From positions 1 through 64,000 of the forward strand of contig JAMOUW010000045.1 of NCBI GenBank assembly GCA_027067955.1: DNA of 64,000 nt, given 5' to 3'. Under the pieces are notes generated by a model. It was not told the origin of the DNA, did not search any database, and saw nothing but the letters and a program-made list of their open reading frames with translations. The position numbers and the translations under genes are program-made. Numbering within the stretch: the stretch's first letter is position 1; the number at the start of each line of letters is the position of its first letter. This stretch comes from Thermaceae bacterium (GTDB taxonomy: Bacteria > Deinococcota > Deinococci > Deinococcales > Marinithermaceae). Of this stretch, positions 55,455 to 64,000 are shown one piece after another.

Positions 55455-56624
55455 CTAACCCCTTCGCCCCAGTATCGCCCAGGAACGACCCCTGATCCGG
55501 GTAAGGAAGAGGGTAAGGGCGGGGCCTCCCGGCACCAGCGCGCCCGCGAGCTTCTTTTCCAGCAGCGCGGGATCCACCGGGCTGCGGCGGCGCTTCACCT
55601 CCAGGCCGCCTGCAGAGTACGCCGCCAGCCAGCCGGCAACCGTCTTCTGGCGGAAAGGGCCGTGCTCGAGCACCTGCCAGGAGCGCGCGAACGGGGTTTC
55701 GCGGCAACCGCTGGAGCTTAGATAGGCAACCTGTGCATCCAGCTGCACCGCGTCCAGCTCCGCCGCCAGGCGGCGCACCAGCCCGGCGCGGATGACCGCG
55801 GGATCGGGCTCGTAGAAGCAGGAAGCCACGGGCCCGGCACGCAGGGGACCCTCGGACCCCCGGAGACAGGCGGCGGCGGGAAGGACCAGCGCCCAGGGCT
55901 CAGCCCAGGCCAGCTCACCGAAGCCGGCCAGCGCCTCCTTGAGTTCGCCCGACAGGGATATGAAGCCGATACCCGCCCCCTGCGGTAGCTCGCCCTTGTC
56001 CAGCGCCGGCGCCAGTTTGACGGCGACCGCGGGAACGCGTTTCGCCAAGCGGATCAGATCGTCGAGGGGCGGCTCCATGGCGTGCAGGCGCACGGTTCGC
56101 CGACCCCCCGCGCGGCGCGCCGGGTCAGCGAAGGCGGCCTCGGTATTCAAATCGAGCTCTCGCCAGTCGCCGCGCACCACCCGCAGGCGCCCGGAAAGCC
56201 CCAGGGCCGCGGCATTGTGCTCCAGCAGCGCCGCCCGCACCGGGTCGCGCTCGACGGCCAGCACCTGTTTGCCCGCCTCCGCCAGCGCCAGCGCATCGCC
56301 ACCGATTCCCGCACCCAGATCGGCCACGCGACCGTAGGGCCTGAAGACCTGTTCCGCCCGCCAGCGCGCCAGCGGCGCGGCGCTGGCCTGCTCGAGCGCC
56401 TCGGCTTCGAAAAGCATCGCAGCAGCGCGGGGAAACTTTACCCGCGCCTTACGGCGCAGGAGCGCCTGGTCGTAGATCCAGGCGGCTTCGTCCGCATCCC
56501 ACCCCCGCCGCAGAGCGGCAAGCGTGGAAAGGGGCTCCAGGGGTTCCGCGGCCAGCGCTTCCAGCTCGGCCTGAACCCTGGAACTGGCCAGGAAACGCAC
56601 CGCCGCAGGGGTGAGCGCCCGCAT
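55455..56624 (-). CDS. Class I SAM-dependent methyltransferase (THUMP-like type)
   Basis: The 389-aa protein has an N-terminal helical region, then a Rossmann methyltransferase core: VADLGAGIGGDALALAEAG (motif I), VLAVERDPVRAALLEHNAAALG (motif II) and AAFADPARR, with DPAR at the motif IV position. This matches the THUMP-domain-like methyltransferases of unknown target. The ATG at 56624 is six bases after CATACT, which excludes the longer frame to 56723. RNA is a plausible substrate. Confidence 0.82.
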   Translation of the reverse strand: MRALTPAAVRFLASSRVQAELEALAAEPLEPLSTLAALRRGWDADEAAWIYDQALLRRKARVKFPRAAAMLFEAEALEQASAAPLARWRAEQVFRPYGRVADLGAGIGGDALALAEAGKQVLAVERDPVRAALLEHNAAALGLSGRLRVVRGDWRELDLNTEAAFADPARRAGGRRTVRLHAMEPPLDDLIRLAKRVPAVAVKLAPALDKGELPQGAGIGFISLSGELKEALAGFGELAWAEPWALVLPAAACLRGSEGPLRAGPVASCFYEPDPAVIRAGLVRRLAAELDAVQLDAQVAYLSSSGCRETPFARSWQVLEHGPFRQKTVAGWLAAYSAGGLEVKRRRSPVDPALLEKKLAGALVPGGPALTLFLTRIRGRSWAILGRRG

Positions 56625-56696
56625 CCCCTCAGTATGCCCCGGGCGGCCACCCGGGACATCGTACTTTTTCGCACTTTCTTCCGGTAAGGTGGGGGC

Positions 56697-57953
56697 GTGG
56701 AGCCGGCCTACACCGCACAGCATCTCGCACTCGCCTTCCTGCTGGGGGTAATGCTCAGCAGCGCCCTCGCCGTATGGCGGGCAACGATCGCGGCGGGCCG
56801 CGAACGCAGGCTCGAGCGCGAACTGGAGCGCGCCCGCGCCCTGCTGGAAGCGGAACGGATCAAGAGCAGCTGGATCGAGAACGCCAAGGGTGAACTGGCC
56901 GACGCCTTCCTGGCGCTATCGCACCGCAACCTGGAACACAGCGCCCGCAGCCTGGCCGAACACGCCGCCAGCCTGCTGGGACGGCTGGAAAACCAGCTGG
57001 GCGGACAGCTCAACACCCACAACGCCAGGCTCGAGGGGCTGGTGGATCCGCTGCGCGAGCACCTGAAGAAGCTGGAAACTCAGGTCAACGAGCTGGAACG
57101 GAAGCGTGAAGGAGCCTACGGCCGCCTGGTCGCCCAGCTGCGGGGCTTGAGCGAACAGCAGCGGGAACTGGAACGCGCCACCGCCACCCTGGGCAAAGCC
57201 CTGAGCGGCTCGAGCACGCGCGGCCGGTGGGGCGAGCTGCAGCTCAGGCGCGTGGTCGAACTGGCGGGCATGACCCGGCACGTTGACCACGACGTCCAGG
57301 TGCACACCCCCGCCGGCCGCCCTGACCTGGTGGTGCGGCTGCCCGGCGGCGGGGTACTGCCGGTGGACGCCAAGGCTCCCATGAACGCCTACCTGGAGGC
57401 GCTGGAAGCCCAAACCGAGGCCGAACGGGCCGCCAAGCTGACCGGGCACGCCCGGGCGCTACGGGCGCGCATCAAAGAGCTGGCGGGAAAGGCCTACTGG
57501 AGCGCCTTCCCCGCGAGCCCCGAGCTGGTGGTGGTCTTCGTTCCCAGCGAAGCAGCGCTGGCCGCCGCTTTCGAGGCAGATGGGAGCCTGCTCGACGACG
57601 CCCTCTCCCAGCGGGTACTCCCCGCGGGACCGGTCACGCTGGTGGCGCTGCTCAAAGCGGTGGCCTACGGCTGGCAGCAGCAGTCGCTCAGTGAAAACGC
57701 CCGGCGCATCGCCGAGTCGGGCCGCGCTCTCATCGCCCGTCTGGACACGCTCAGCGAAGCGCTCGGCGAGGTGGGGCGGGGGCTTGACAAGAGCGTCGCC
57801 GCCTACAACCGCGCCGTCGGCAGCTTCCAAAGCCGCCTGGCCCCCGCGCTCAGGCGCTTTCGCGCCGACCTGGAAGAGGGCGAGGGCCCGGAGCTCGAGC
57901 CTCTGCAGCTCTCCCTCCGACCGCCGCCCCGCGAAGAAGACGCGCCGGACTGA
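56697..57953 (+). CDS. rmuC: DNA recombination protein RmuC homologue
   Basis: The 418-aa protein has an N-terminal membrane segment (about 8-26), a long coiled coil (about 35-165) and the RmuC nuclease-like domain (GRWGELQLRRVVELAGM, VLPVDAKAPMNAYLEA, FVPSEAALAAAFE). RmuC limits inversions at inverted repeats in E. coli. GTG 56697 lies six bases after TAAGGT, and the gene is divergent from the methyltransferase. Confidence 0.92.
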   Translation: MEPAYTAQHLALAFLLGVMLSSALAVWRATIAAGRERRLERELERARALLEAERIKSSWIENAKGELADAFLALSHRNLEHSARSLAEHAASLLGRLENQLGGQLNTHNARLEGLVDPLREHLKKLETQVNELERKREGAYGRLVAQLRGLSEQQRELERATATLGKALSGSSTRGRWGELQLRRVVELAGMTRHVDHDVQVHTPAGRPDLVVRLPGGGVLPVDAKAPMNAYLEALEAQTEAERAAKLTGHARALRARIKELAGKAYWSAFPASPELVVVFVPSEAALAAAFEADGSLLDDALSQRVLPAGPVTLVALLKAVAYGWQQQSLSENARRIAESGRALIARLDTLSEALGEVGRGLDKSVAAYNRAVGSFQSRLAPALRRFRADLEEGEGPELEPLQLSLRPPPREEDAPD

Positions 57954-58000
57954 CACGCCCTGCGCCTGCCCCGCACCGCGGGCGTGCTAGGCTGGTGCCG

Positions 58001-59311
58001 ATGATCGCCCGCTACCAGACCCCGGAAATGGCGGCGCTATGGTCGCCCGAACACCGCTTCCGCATCTGGGCCGAGGTGGAACGCCTGGCGCTGGAAGCCT
58101 GGGCCGAACGCAACGAGGTTCCCAATGAGGCCGTCACCAGCCTGAAGGAGGCCCTGCCGGCCGGGGATTTCGAGCCCGCCTTCAGCGCGCGGGTGGCCGA
58201 GATAGAAGCCGAGACCCGGCATGATGTGGTGGCCTTCGTGCGCGCGCTCGCCGAATTGAGCGGCAGCGAAGCCGTGCGTCGCTATCTCCATTACGGCCTA
58301 ACCAGCTCCGACGTGGTAGACACCGCCCAGAACTACCTGCTCAAAGAAGCTCTGGACCTGGTGCTGGCAGAGCTCGAGGAATTGCTGGAGACGCTGCGGG
58401 AGCTGGCGCTGCGCTACAAGCACACCCCGGCCGTGGGCCGCACCCACGGCGTGCACGCCGAGCCTACATCCTTCGGGTTGCGCTTCCTGAGTTTTTACGC
58501 CGCCGGCCTGCGCGACCGCGACCGGATCATGCGCGCCCGCACCGGCATAGCTACCGCGGTGATCAGCGGCTCCGTGGGCAACTACGCTCACACCCCTCCT
58601 GCGGTGGAAACTCACGTTGCCGGGAAGCTGGGCCTCACCCCCGAACCCGTAAGCACCCAGGTAGCCCCGCGCGACCGCCACGCCGAGCTGCTGGCGGCGC
58701 TGGCGGTTTTTGGTGCTGGTCTCGAACGCATCGCCGTGGAGCTGCGCCACCTGCAGCGCACCGAGGTGCTCGAAACAACCGAGCCCTTCCGCGAAGGGCA
58801 GACGGGTTCCAGCTCGATGCCCCATAAGAAGAATCCGGTCGCGCTCGAGAACGTTTCCGGGTTGGCGCGGCTCCTGAAGGCCAACCTGCAGGCCGGGCTC
58901 GACAACGTGGCCCTCTGGCACGAACGCGACATCAGCCACTCTTCGGTAGAGCGCGTGATCCTGCCCGACTCCACCACGCTGGCGCATTATCTGACCCGCC
59001 GCCTCAACCGCGTCCTCCGCGGTCTGCGCGTCAATACCGACCGCATACGGCGAAACCTCGACCTTACCCGCGGTCTCGTGTACAGCCAGCGGGTGCTGAA
59101 CCTGCTCATAGACCGCGGCATGGACCGCGAACGTGCCTACCGGCTGGTACAGCGAAACGCCCTCAAGAGCTGGGACGAGGAGCGCGACTTCGCCGGGCTG
59201 CTGGCCGCGGACCCGGAAAACCCGCTCAGCCGCGAGGAGCTGGCCGCCGCCTTCGACCCCACCCATTACTTGCACCAGATAGACACCATCTACGCCCGCT
59301 TCGGGTTGTAA
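58001..59311 (+). CDS. purB: Adenylosuccinate lyase
   Basis: The 436-aa fumarase/aspartase-superfamily enzyme cleaves SAICAR and adenylosuccinate in purine synthesis. LTSSDVVDTAQNYLL, GRTHGVHAEPTSFGLRF (His) and the signature SSSMPHKKNP at 270-279 with the mobile catalytic Ser are present. Length is typical of the short bacterial type. ATG 58001 follows TAGGCT by seven bases. Confidence 0.96.
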   Translation: MIARYQTPEMAALWSPEHRFRIWAEVERLALEAWAERNEVPNEAVTSLKEALPAGDFEPAFSARVAEIEAETRHDVVAFVRALAELSGSEAVRRYLHYGLTSSDVVDTAQNYLLKEALDLVLAELEELLETLRELALRYKHTPAVGRTHGVHAEPTSFGLRFLSFYAAGLRDRDRIMRARTGIATAVISGSVGNYAHTPPAVETHVAGKLGLTPEPVSTQVAPRDRHAELLAALAVFGAGLERIAVELRHLQRTEVLETTEPFREGQTGSSSMPHKKNPVALENVSGLARLLKANLQAGLDNVALWHERDISHSSVERVILPDSTTLAHYLTRRLNRVLRGLRVNTDRIRRNLDLTRGLVYSQRVLNLLIDRGMDRERAYRLVQRNALKSWDEERDFAGLLAADPENPLSREELAAAFDPTHYLHQIDTIYARFGL

Positions 59312-59459
59312 AATAATCCAAAGTTGCCTTCGGTTAGCCGCCGTACCGGACGCTTGCACTCCCGGCCTGGCGCGCTCTATCGCCGACGGCTGCCCGTTCC
59401 GGGGCGCGGCGGGGCGGAGCAGCACCGGCAATCCGCGCGGAACTGCAGCGAGGTGAAGC

Positions 59460-60188
59460 ATGAAGGCGATAACCTTCGACTTCTGGGGAACCCTGATGAC
59501 CGCAGGCGATAGCTACGCAGAGCAAGTGGTCCCTAAACGCTACGAGATATTGCTGGCGGCCAGCGATGAGGCCGGCGTACCGGCCGGCGAGGCTGAAGTG
59601 CGCGACGCCTGGAACCAGGCCACCCGCAAGTTCAACGATGCCTGGCAGGCCGGGGTGTTCATGCCGCTGGAAGACCGCGTCGCCTACGCCTTCAAACTGC
59701 TGGGGCTGCGCTACGACCCCGAACTCGTCACCCGCACCGCGCGCGACCTTTCCGAGGCCGCCCGCGACGCCGACGTGATCACCCTGCCCGGAGTGGGCGC
59801 GGCCGTTCCCGAGCTCGCACGCCACTACAAACTGGCTATCGTCTCTGACACCAGCGTTTCCGGCGGGGACGTTTTGCGGCACTATCTCGATCGCGCCGGG
59901 CTGCTCCCGTACTTTTCCGCTTTTTCCTTTTCAAACGAAACCGGCGTCGTTAAACCGAACCGGCAGGCCTTCGCCGCCGCCCTCGACGAACTGGATACGC
60001 CCCCCGCGCAGGCGCTGCACATCGGAGACATACCCCGCACCGACATTGCCGGAGCCTTCGACGCCGGCTACCCCTTCGCGATCCTCTATACCGGCCACAA
60101 GGAGCACGACGGTGGGCCCGAACCCAGTGCCCGCATAGCCGATCACCGCCAGCTGCTGGACCTGCTGAAACAGCTCGAGGCGGGCTGA
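59460..60188 (+). CDS. HAD-superfamily hydrolase
   Basis: The 242-aa protein opens ITFDFWGTLMT: Asp7 is the nucleophile, but the usual second Asp of DxD is Trp9. Motif II is VSDTSVSG, and motif III/IV are KPNRQAF and HIGDIPRTDIAGA. The cap is alpha-helical, as in class C1 HADs. The DFWGTL variant occurs in a known subset, so a phosphatase activity with altered acid catalysis is possible. GAGG precedes the ATG. It converges on trmH. Confidence 0.85.
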   Translation: MKAITFDFWGTLMTAGDSYAEQVVPKRYEILLAASDEAGVPAGEAEVRDAWNQATRKFNDAWQAGVFMPLEDRVAYAFKLLGLRYDPELVTRTARDLSEAARDADVITLPGVGAAVPELARHYKLAIVSDTSVSGGDVLRHYLDRAGLLPYFSAFSFSNETGVVKPNRQAFAAALDELDTPPAQALHIGDIPRTDIAGAFDAGYPFAILYTGHKEHDGGPEPSARIADHRQLLDLLKQLEAG

Positions 60189-60207
60189 CCGCCCCGGGCC
60201 GCTTTCG

Positions 60208-60855
60208 CTAGCGCTGGATGAATCCCCGTTCATCCAGCTGCGGATACGGGAGCCCGCGCGCGCGGTAATAGGCCGCCTCGCGCGGATAGGCCCACTCGAA
60301 AAGGGTGCGGCGGTAGGTTTCCCGATCGAGCCGGGGATGGTCGTAAAGACCGGCCTCGAGCCGCTGGCGCTGGGCTTCGAAAAGGATCACCGCCGCCGCC
60401 ACCGAGACGTTGAGGCTCTGCACCATGCCCATCATGGGAATGATCACGTCGGCGTCGGCCAGGGCGGCGGCCCTCTCGCTAACGCCCCACTTCTCCGCAC
60501 CCAGGAGGACGACGGCGGGACGAGTGTAGTCTACCCGGCGGTAGTCCACCGCCCGTTCGGAAAGGTTCGCGGCGTAGATGGTGAACCCGCGCTCCTTTAG
60601 GTGGGCGGCGGCCTCTTCGATTTCCGGGTGCACCCGCAGGTAAACCCACTTTTCGCTGCCGCCCGAGGTGTCTTGGTAGGTGGGCACCCCGCCGGTGGGA
60701 TTCACCGCATGCGCCTCGTAGATGCCGACGGCGTCGGCAGTGCGCAGGATGGCCGAGAGATTGTGGGGCTTGTGAACGTTTTCCATCAACACCGTAAGAT
60801 CGGGCTGGCGCCTGTCCAGCACGGATTTTAGGCGGCGGTAGCGCTCCGGGGTCAC
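60208..60855 (-). CDS. trmH: tRNA (guanosine-2'-O-)-methyltransferase TrmH
   Basis: The 215-aa SPOUT enzyme methylates the ribose of G18 in t[23 protein letters not shown] (motif 1), [10 protein letters not shown] (motif 2) and [20 protein letters not shown] (motif 3, SAM knot) are all present. GTG 60855 lies six bases after TAAAAT. Such modification is common in thermophiles of this phylum. Confidence 0.95.
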   Translation of the reverse strand: MTPERYRRLKSVLDRRQPDLTVLMENVHKPHNLSAILRTADAVGIYEAHAVNPTGGVPTYQDTSGGSEKWVYLRVHPEIEEAAAHLKERGFTIYAANLSERAVDYRRVDYTRPAVVLLGAEKWGVSERAAALADADVIIPMMGMVQSLNVSVAAAVILFEAQRQRLEAGLYDHPRLDRETYRRTLFEWAYPREAAYYRARGLPYPQLDERGFIQR

Positions 60856-60944
60856 GTGACGATTTTACCAGCGTGGCATTGCGAAAGATTCTGAGGAAAA
60901 CTGCCATCCCTTACCCTCGTATATTTACATATAGGAGGTGCATA

Positions 60945-61679
60945 ATGAAACGCTGGTTGGTCCTGATCGCACTGTCCGCCTTGTTGACGGCCTGTGTACC
61001 CAACCCCGTCGAGGTGGCCGTGGACCGGGCCCTCGAAACGGGGTTGCGGCGCGCAGCCGAAGTGCTACCGCAAAACGAGCTGCCCTTCAGCGACGATTTC
61101 GAGTCGTACCAGCTTGGCGCGCTGCTCACCAGAGCGGCCCCCGACAGTTACCGTCTCTGGGGCGCCTGCGAGGGAAAGAAGAACTACGCCTTCGTGGTGG
61201 AAACCGTGGGCCCCGACAACAAAACCGAAAAAGCGGCGGCGGTCGAGTACCCTTGCGGGGGCGGAGCCGGCTTGCACGCCTTGATGACGGGCGGCGACGA
61301 TTGGGCAGGCTACCGGGCCGAGGCGGTTTTCAAGGTGGGCGACGACCAGTGGTGGGTCTACCTGAACGTCAACGGCAACGGCGCCCATGCCTACGTGCTC
61401 GAGGTCTACGGCAAAACAGCAACGCTCTACAAGCAAATAGGTAGGGAGCGCACCGCGGTTTCCAAACGGGATATAAGCGGACCCCGCAACGACGGTTCCT
61501 GGCACACCCTGGCGGCCGAAGCGCGACCCGACGGGGTGATGGTAAGCGTTGACGGCGAGGTATTCGCCGACTATGCCGACAACGACCCCGCCTTCTCCCA
61601 CGGCGGCTTCGGCGTCCAGGCCAGCCGCCACGGCCGCCGCTTCATAATCAGCCGCTGGTCCTTCACGCCGCTGCCCTGA
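60945..61679 (+). CDS. Lipoprotein with LamG/concanavalin-like domain
   Basis: The 244-aa product has a lipobox (LLTAC). After about 50 residues, a beta-sandwich-like domain follows (LPFSDDFESYQLGALLTRAAP, WVYLNVNGNGAHAYVLEVYGK, HTLAAEARPDGVMVSVDGEVFADY), the pattern of LamG/DUF1080 carbohydrate-binding domains. It probably sits on the outer membrane. AGGAGG precedes the ATG. It converges on another lipoprotein gene at 61743. Confidence 0.75.
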   Translation: MKRWLVLIALSALLTACVPNPVEVAVDRALETGLRRAAEVLPQNELPFSDDFESYQLGALLTRAAPDSYRLWGACEGKKNYAFVVETVGPDNKTEKAAAVEYPCGGGAGLHALMTGGDDWAGYRAEAVFKVGDDQWWVYLNVNGNGAHAYVLEVYGKTATLYKQIGRERTAVSKRDISGPRNDGSWHTLAAEARPDGVMVSVDGEVFADYADNDPAFSHGGFGVQASRHGRRFIISRWSFTPLP

Positions 61680-61742
61680 GGGCGGCTCTGGTTCCCGCCT
61701 CGCCTGCCGGCGAACTGCGGATATTGCGATAGAGCACGGTGG

Positions 61743-63359
61743 CTACGGGCGCGCTTCCACCAGGAAATCGTCGAGGCAGCCCTTTTCGCTCCAGTTCGAC
61801 TTGAATATCACCCTGGCGCCGTCCGGACTGGGGAGCGCATGCGGACCAAGGTCGGTGTAACTATACCCACAGGCGCTGTTGTCCTTTCTCATGAAGCGGG
61901 CATTGGCGAACCGCTCGACTATCCGCTCGCCATCGCGCAACCCCTCCGCCCCCAGTTTTATGGCGAAGACGTCGCGGTAGAGGTAGGGATGGGGACCTTT
62001 GCTGATCAGCTTCTTGTAGCTGATATAGGCCCAGCCGGGGCGCTGGTAGTTACGGCAGGACACGTGCCCGCCCCCGTGGTTGGCCACCAATCGCTCCCGC
62101 TCGCGCTTTTCCAGGTCGTAGGCCCAAACTCCGGAGGCGGCCTCGCCGGATTCGGGATCGTAATGGCCGTAAGCCCCGGGGCCGCCGTTTTCGAACTGAA
62201 CATAGATGTCCCGTCTGCCGTCGGCAGAAACGCAGATGTCGCCGTGGTTGGCCTTGTAGGCTAGCGTGTAGAGGTACTTCAGGTCGCGGTCGTACACCTC
62301 GACCACCTTCTTACTGTCGGTGGCCACGCCGCTGCGCATGTCCGCGTATTTGTGTACCAGCACATACTTTCCGGTGGGGGTTATGCTCGCCCAGTCGAGC
62401 TTGTCGTTCTTGTAGGTCTTGGTCAGGTAAAGCCTGTGCTCGGGCCCGTCAAAATCCTTGATGACGGCCCGGTCATGCTCCAGGTCGTACAGGATGAGGG
62501 TGGCTATCTCGCTGGTGGAGTTTTCCTCGCGACGGCCGGTGAGGATGATGTAACGATCTTGGAAGTCCAGATTGCCCTCGTATTCCCCCAGCGTCATTCG
62601 TTCGTACGCGCCGGGAATTTCGTAAAGTATCGTAATCTTGCCAGTTTCCACATCCTCGCGGGCCACGCAGTAATGACCCCTGTCCCCGCAGCGCTCGAGG
62701 CCGATGCGCATATGCGGGTCGCTATGTGACCAGCGTTTGTACGAACTTACCCGGCGGACGCGCTCGAAATTATCCGCACGCACCAACCAGCGCCCGCCCA
62801 GCACCAGCAACGTCTGGTCGCTGTTCCAGGCCTGGTCTTTGGGGTAATGGTGCACCGGGCTCTTCTCCCCATCCTTGACGACCGTTTTTTCGGCGTCGGT
62901 GACACGGGTGATACGGGTAGCGAATTTCCCCCCCTCGTTTACCCACTCTCCCGGCTCCGGGCGGGGAACTGAGGTGTCGCCCTCGTATCCTTCGGTCTCC
63001 AGGTCCCCGTCCACGGTTAGCGTATCCGGGGGATAACGCAACCGGGGATCGGCGCGCACCAGCACGCGTCTCTCCACTCTGGCCCGATTGCCGCTGCGGT
63101 CGCTGGCGGTGTATTCGCGCCGGTACTCGCCCGCCAACCCCGTGTTCACCTCGCCGCTCGCCGTCACCGGAACCTCGCCGTCCCGATCGTCGATCGCATA
63201 AGCCCCCGGCTCCCGGTACGCCGCGCCCAGCACCACGGTCATCGGGTTATCGCCCTTCAAAACTATCTTCGGAGGGGTAACGTCAGCCCCGCTCCCCGAT
63301 CCCGCACAGGCCGCCAGCAACAGTGGCGCAAGCGACCATCTCAAAAGACGCCCGAACAT
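61743..63359 (-). CDS. Lipoprotein with Ig-like domain and beta-propeller-like region
   Basis: The 538-aa product has a lipobox (LLLAAC). Residues about 28-115 form a DUF5011/HYR-type Ig-like domain (TPPKIVLKGDNPMTVVLGAAY, YTASDRSGNRA) normally found on surface proteins. The remaining ~400 residues have repeated blade-like strands (NSDQTLLVLGGRWLVR, DWASITPTGKYVLVHKY, SPDGARVIFKS). No catalytic motif is seen. Start ATG 63359 follows GGGAGG. Its role is unknown; possibly surface binding. Confidence 0.72.
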   Translation of the reverse strand: MFGRLLRWSLAPLLLAACAGSGSGADVTPPKIVLKGDNPMTVVLGAAYREPGAYAIDDRDGEVPVTASGEVNTGLAGEYRREYTASDRSGNRARVERRVLVRADPRLRYPPDTLTVDGDLETEGYEGDTSVPRPEPGEWVNEGGKFATRITRVTDAEKTVVKDGEKSPVHHYPKDQAWNSDQTLLVLGGRWLVRADNFERVRRVSSYKRWSHSDPHMRIGLERCGDRGHYCVAREDVETGKITILYEIPGAYERMTLGEYEGNLDFQDRYIILTGRREENSTSEIATLILYDLEHDRAVIKDFDGPEHRLYLTKTYKNDKLDWASITPTGKYVLVHKYADMRSGVATDSKKVVEVYDRDLKYLYTLAYKANHGDICVSADGRRDIYVQFENGGPGAYGHYDPESGEAASGVWAYDLEKRERERLVANHGGGHVSCRNYQRPGWAYISYKKLISKGPHPYLYRDVFAIKLGAEGLRDGERIVERFANARFMRKDNSACGYSYTDLGPHALPSPDGARVIFKSNWSEKGCLDDFLVEARP

Positions 63360-63510
63360 CCTGCTCGCCTCCCTGTGACACCGCCGAAACTGCGACGGTC
63401 GCGTATACACTTAATTTACAAAATCACAGTTGCCGCGAGGGGGCAAAAGCGGTTCGTCCCAGCCTGAAACGGTCCGGAATTCCATCCCCGTATGGATGCG
63501 GCGGAAACCG

Positions 63511-64000
63511 TCAGTCGCTGGTGGGAAAGAGCGCTACCGTTCTGGCGTCAGCTCCGACGCTGCGACCGTGCTCGGTGAGGTCCGGATCCAGCAGGTCGAT
63601 CGCCACCATCCGCCCCGGACCTACCAGGTAAACGAACGCGTCGGGGGTTACCGCGGCGTCTACGAAGCTGCCGCTGCGGGGATCTTGCATGTTCTTGTTA
63701 AGCCGCAGCACGTAGGCGTCCTTACCCACTATCAACCAGCCGTCGGGAAGCGCCTGGATCCAGCGCAGGCCCGAAAGGTCGGGCTCCGAACCGTGTTCCG
63801 AGGGCTCGTCCTTGCTTCCCGCCTCCCACAGGTAAAGGCTGGTGGAAGAACTGAAGCCCGCCGCGATGCCCAGCAATTCGCCATTCCAGTCCGCCGACAA
63901 TGCCTCCAGGTCTTCGGGCAGGGTTACCTCGTGCCTGATCGGGTCGTCTGGAGGGTTGGGATACACGAGGGTGAAATCCTGCATTCCCGGTTGCAGGCGC
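63511..64000 (-). CDS. Partial uncharacterised protein, possibly propeller-like
   Basis: A frame open to the window edge; the internal ATG at 63984 may or may not be the start. The 157 residues from that ATG contain blade-like strands (LYLWEAGS, WIQALPDGWLIVGKDAYVLRL, DAFVYLVGPGRMVAIDLL). It precedes the lipoprotein gene at 63359 on the same strand, separated by 151 bases with no clear terminator. No family is recognised. Confidence 0.55.
   Translation of the reverse strand, partial: RLQPGMQDFTLVYPNPPDDPIRHEVTLPEDLEALSADWNGELLGIAAGFSSSTSLYLWEAGSKDEPSEHGSEPDLSGLRWIQALPDGWLIVGKDAYVLRLNKNMQDPRSGSFVDAAVTPDAFVYLVGPGRMVAIDLLDPDLTEHGRSVGADARTVALFPTSD

Noticed and set aside
59312-59459. Small gene or RNA between purB and the HAD gene
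   Set aside because: No conserved structure, promoter or ribosome-site-led frame was visible.

Overview
The window is high-GC bacterial DNA, densely packed with short, often overlapping operons on both strands. The gene set points to the phylum Deinococcota, most likely a thermophilic relative of Thermus (for example the Oceanithermus/Marinithermus side). Supporting signs are a LeuRS with a VMSKS signature, ClpB, LemA/DUF2207, lower-pathway cobalamin genes, ATPase-less sugar ABC operons, and many genes whose start codon follows a -10 box at exactly six or seven bases (leaderless mRNAs, known to be common in Deinococcus). The genus assignment is inference.

Layout. 1-1225: the end of an unidentified gene, then a mosaic of hairpin repeats and 7-nt periodic tracts. 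1226-3892 (-): secreted HExxH metallopeptidase/beta-propeller/beta-barrel protein. 3946-5386: a small membrane protein and a TehA/TDT-type transporter behind a CstR-like palindrome. 5471-12731: a lipoprotein hydrolase (-), leuS with a possible attenuating leader, a cold-shock gene, a hotdog thioesterase (-) and clpB with a palindrome in its promoter. 12805-20033: a cytoplasmic NagZ-type GH3 enzyme, a glycerophosphodiesterase, a GATase, and a convergent ugpBAEQ-like operon. 20115-22661: cobS, a VapBC-type toxin-antitoxin pair and cobT. 22908-31479: a muropeptide/amino-sugar salvage locus (anmK and a GntR regulator, divergent from a serine hydrolase, murQ, exported nagZ and an ABC importer). 31530-43217 (-): GNAT, then two cobalamin units: hydrolase-cobB-cbiB-cobD-DUF3800-cobC-cobQU, and riboswitch-btuFCD-orf118-cobO. 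43314-45353 (-): a secreted collagen-like protein with two calcium-loop inserts. 45528-50373: lemA, DUF2207, a DUF4874/DUF4832 lipoprotein, and a PLP dehydratase frameshifted by a GCGGC repeat. 50417-53435: tRNA-Leu(GAG), rel, DUF92. 53436-54219: a second repeat mosaic. 54220-64000: housekeeping genes (yjbQ, methyltransferase, rmuC, purB, HAD, trmH) and lipoproteins of unknown role.

How genes work together. The cobalamin genes cover corrinoid uptake (BtuFCD), adenosylation (CobO), a,c-diamide and cobyric acid amidation (CobB, CobQ), aminopropanol attachment (CobD, CbiB), GDP activation (CobU, fused to CobQ) and lower-ligand assembly (CobT, CobS, CobC). Corrin-ring synthesis genes are not in the window. 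The salvage locus would import a MurNAc- or GlcNAc-containing wall fragment, trim it with an exported NagZ, phosphorylate anhydroMurNAc (AnmK) and cleave MurNAc-6P (MurQ). Both sugar importers lack an ATPase gene and presumably share one encoded elsewhere.

The observations I rate highest are the ~187-bp composite hairpin elements with covarying inner stems, the heptanucleotide-periodic tracts that run into gene ends and starts, the GCGGC-repeat frameshift, and the collagen/calcium-loop surface protein.
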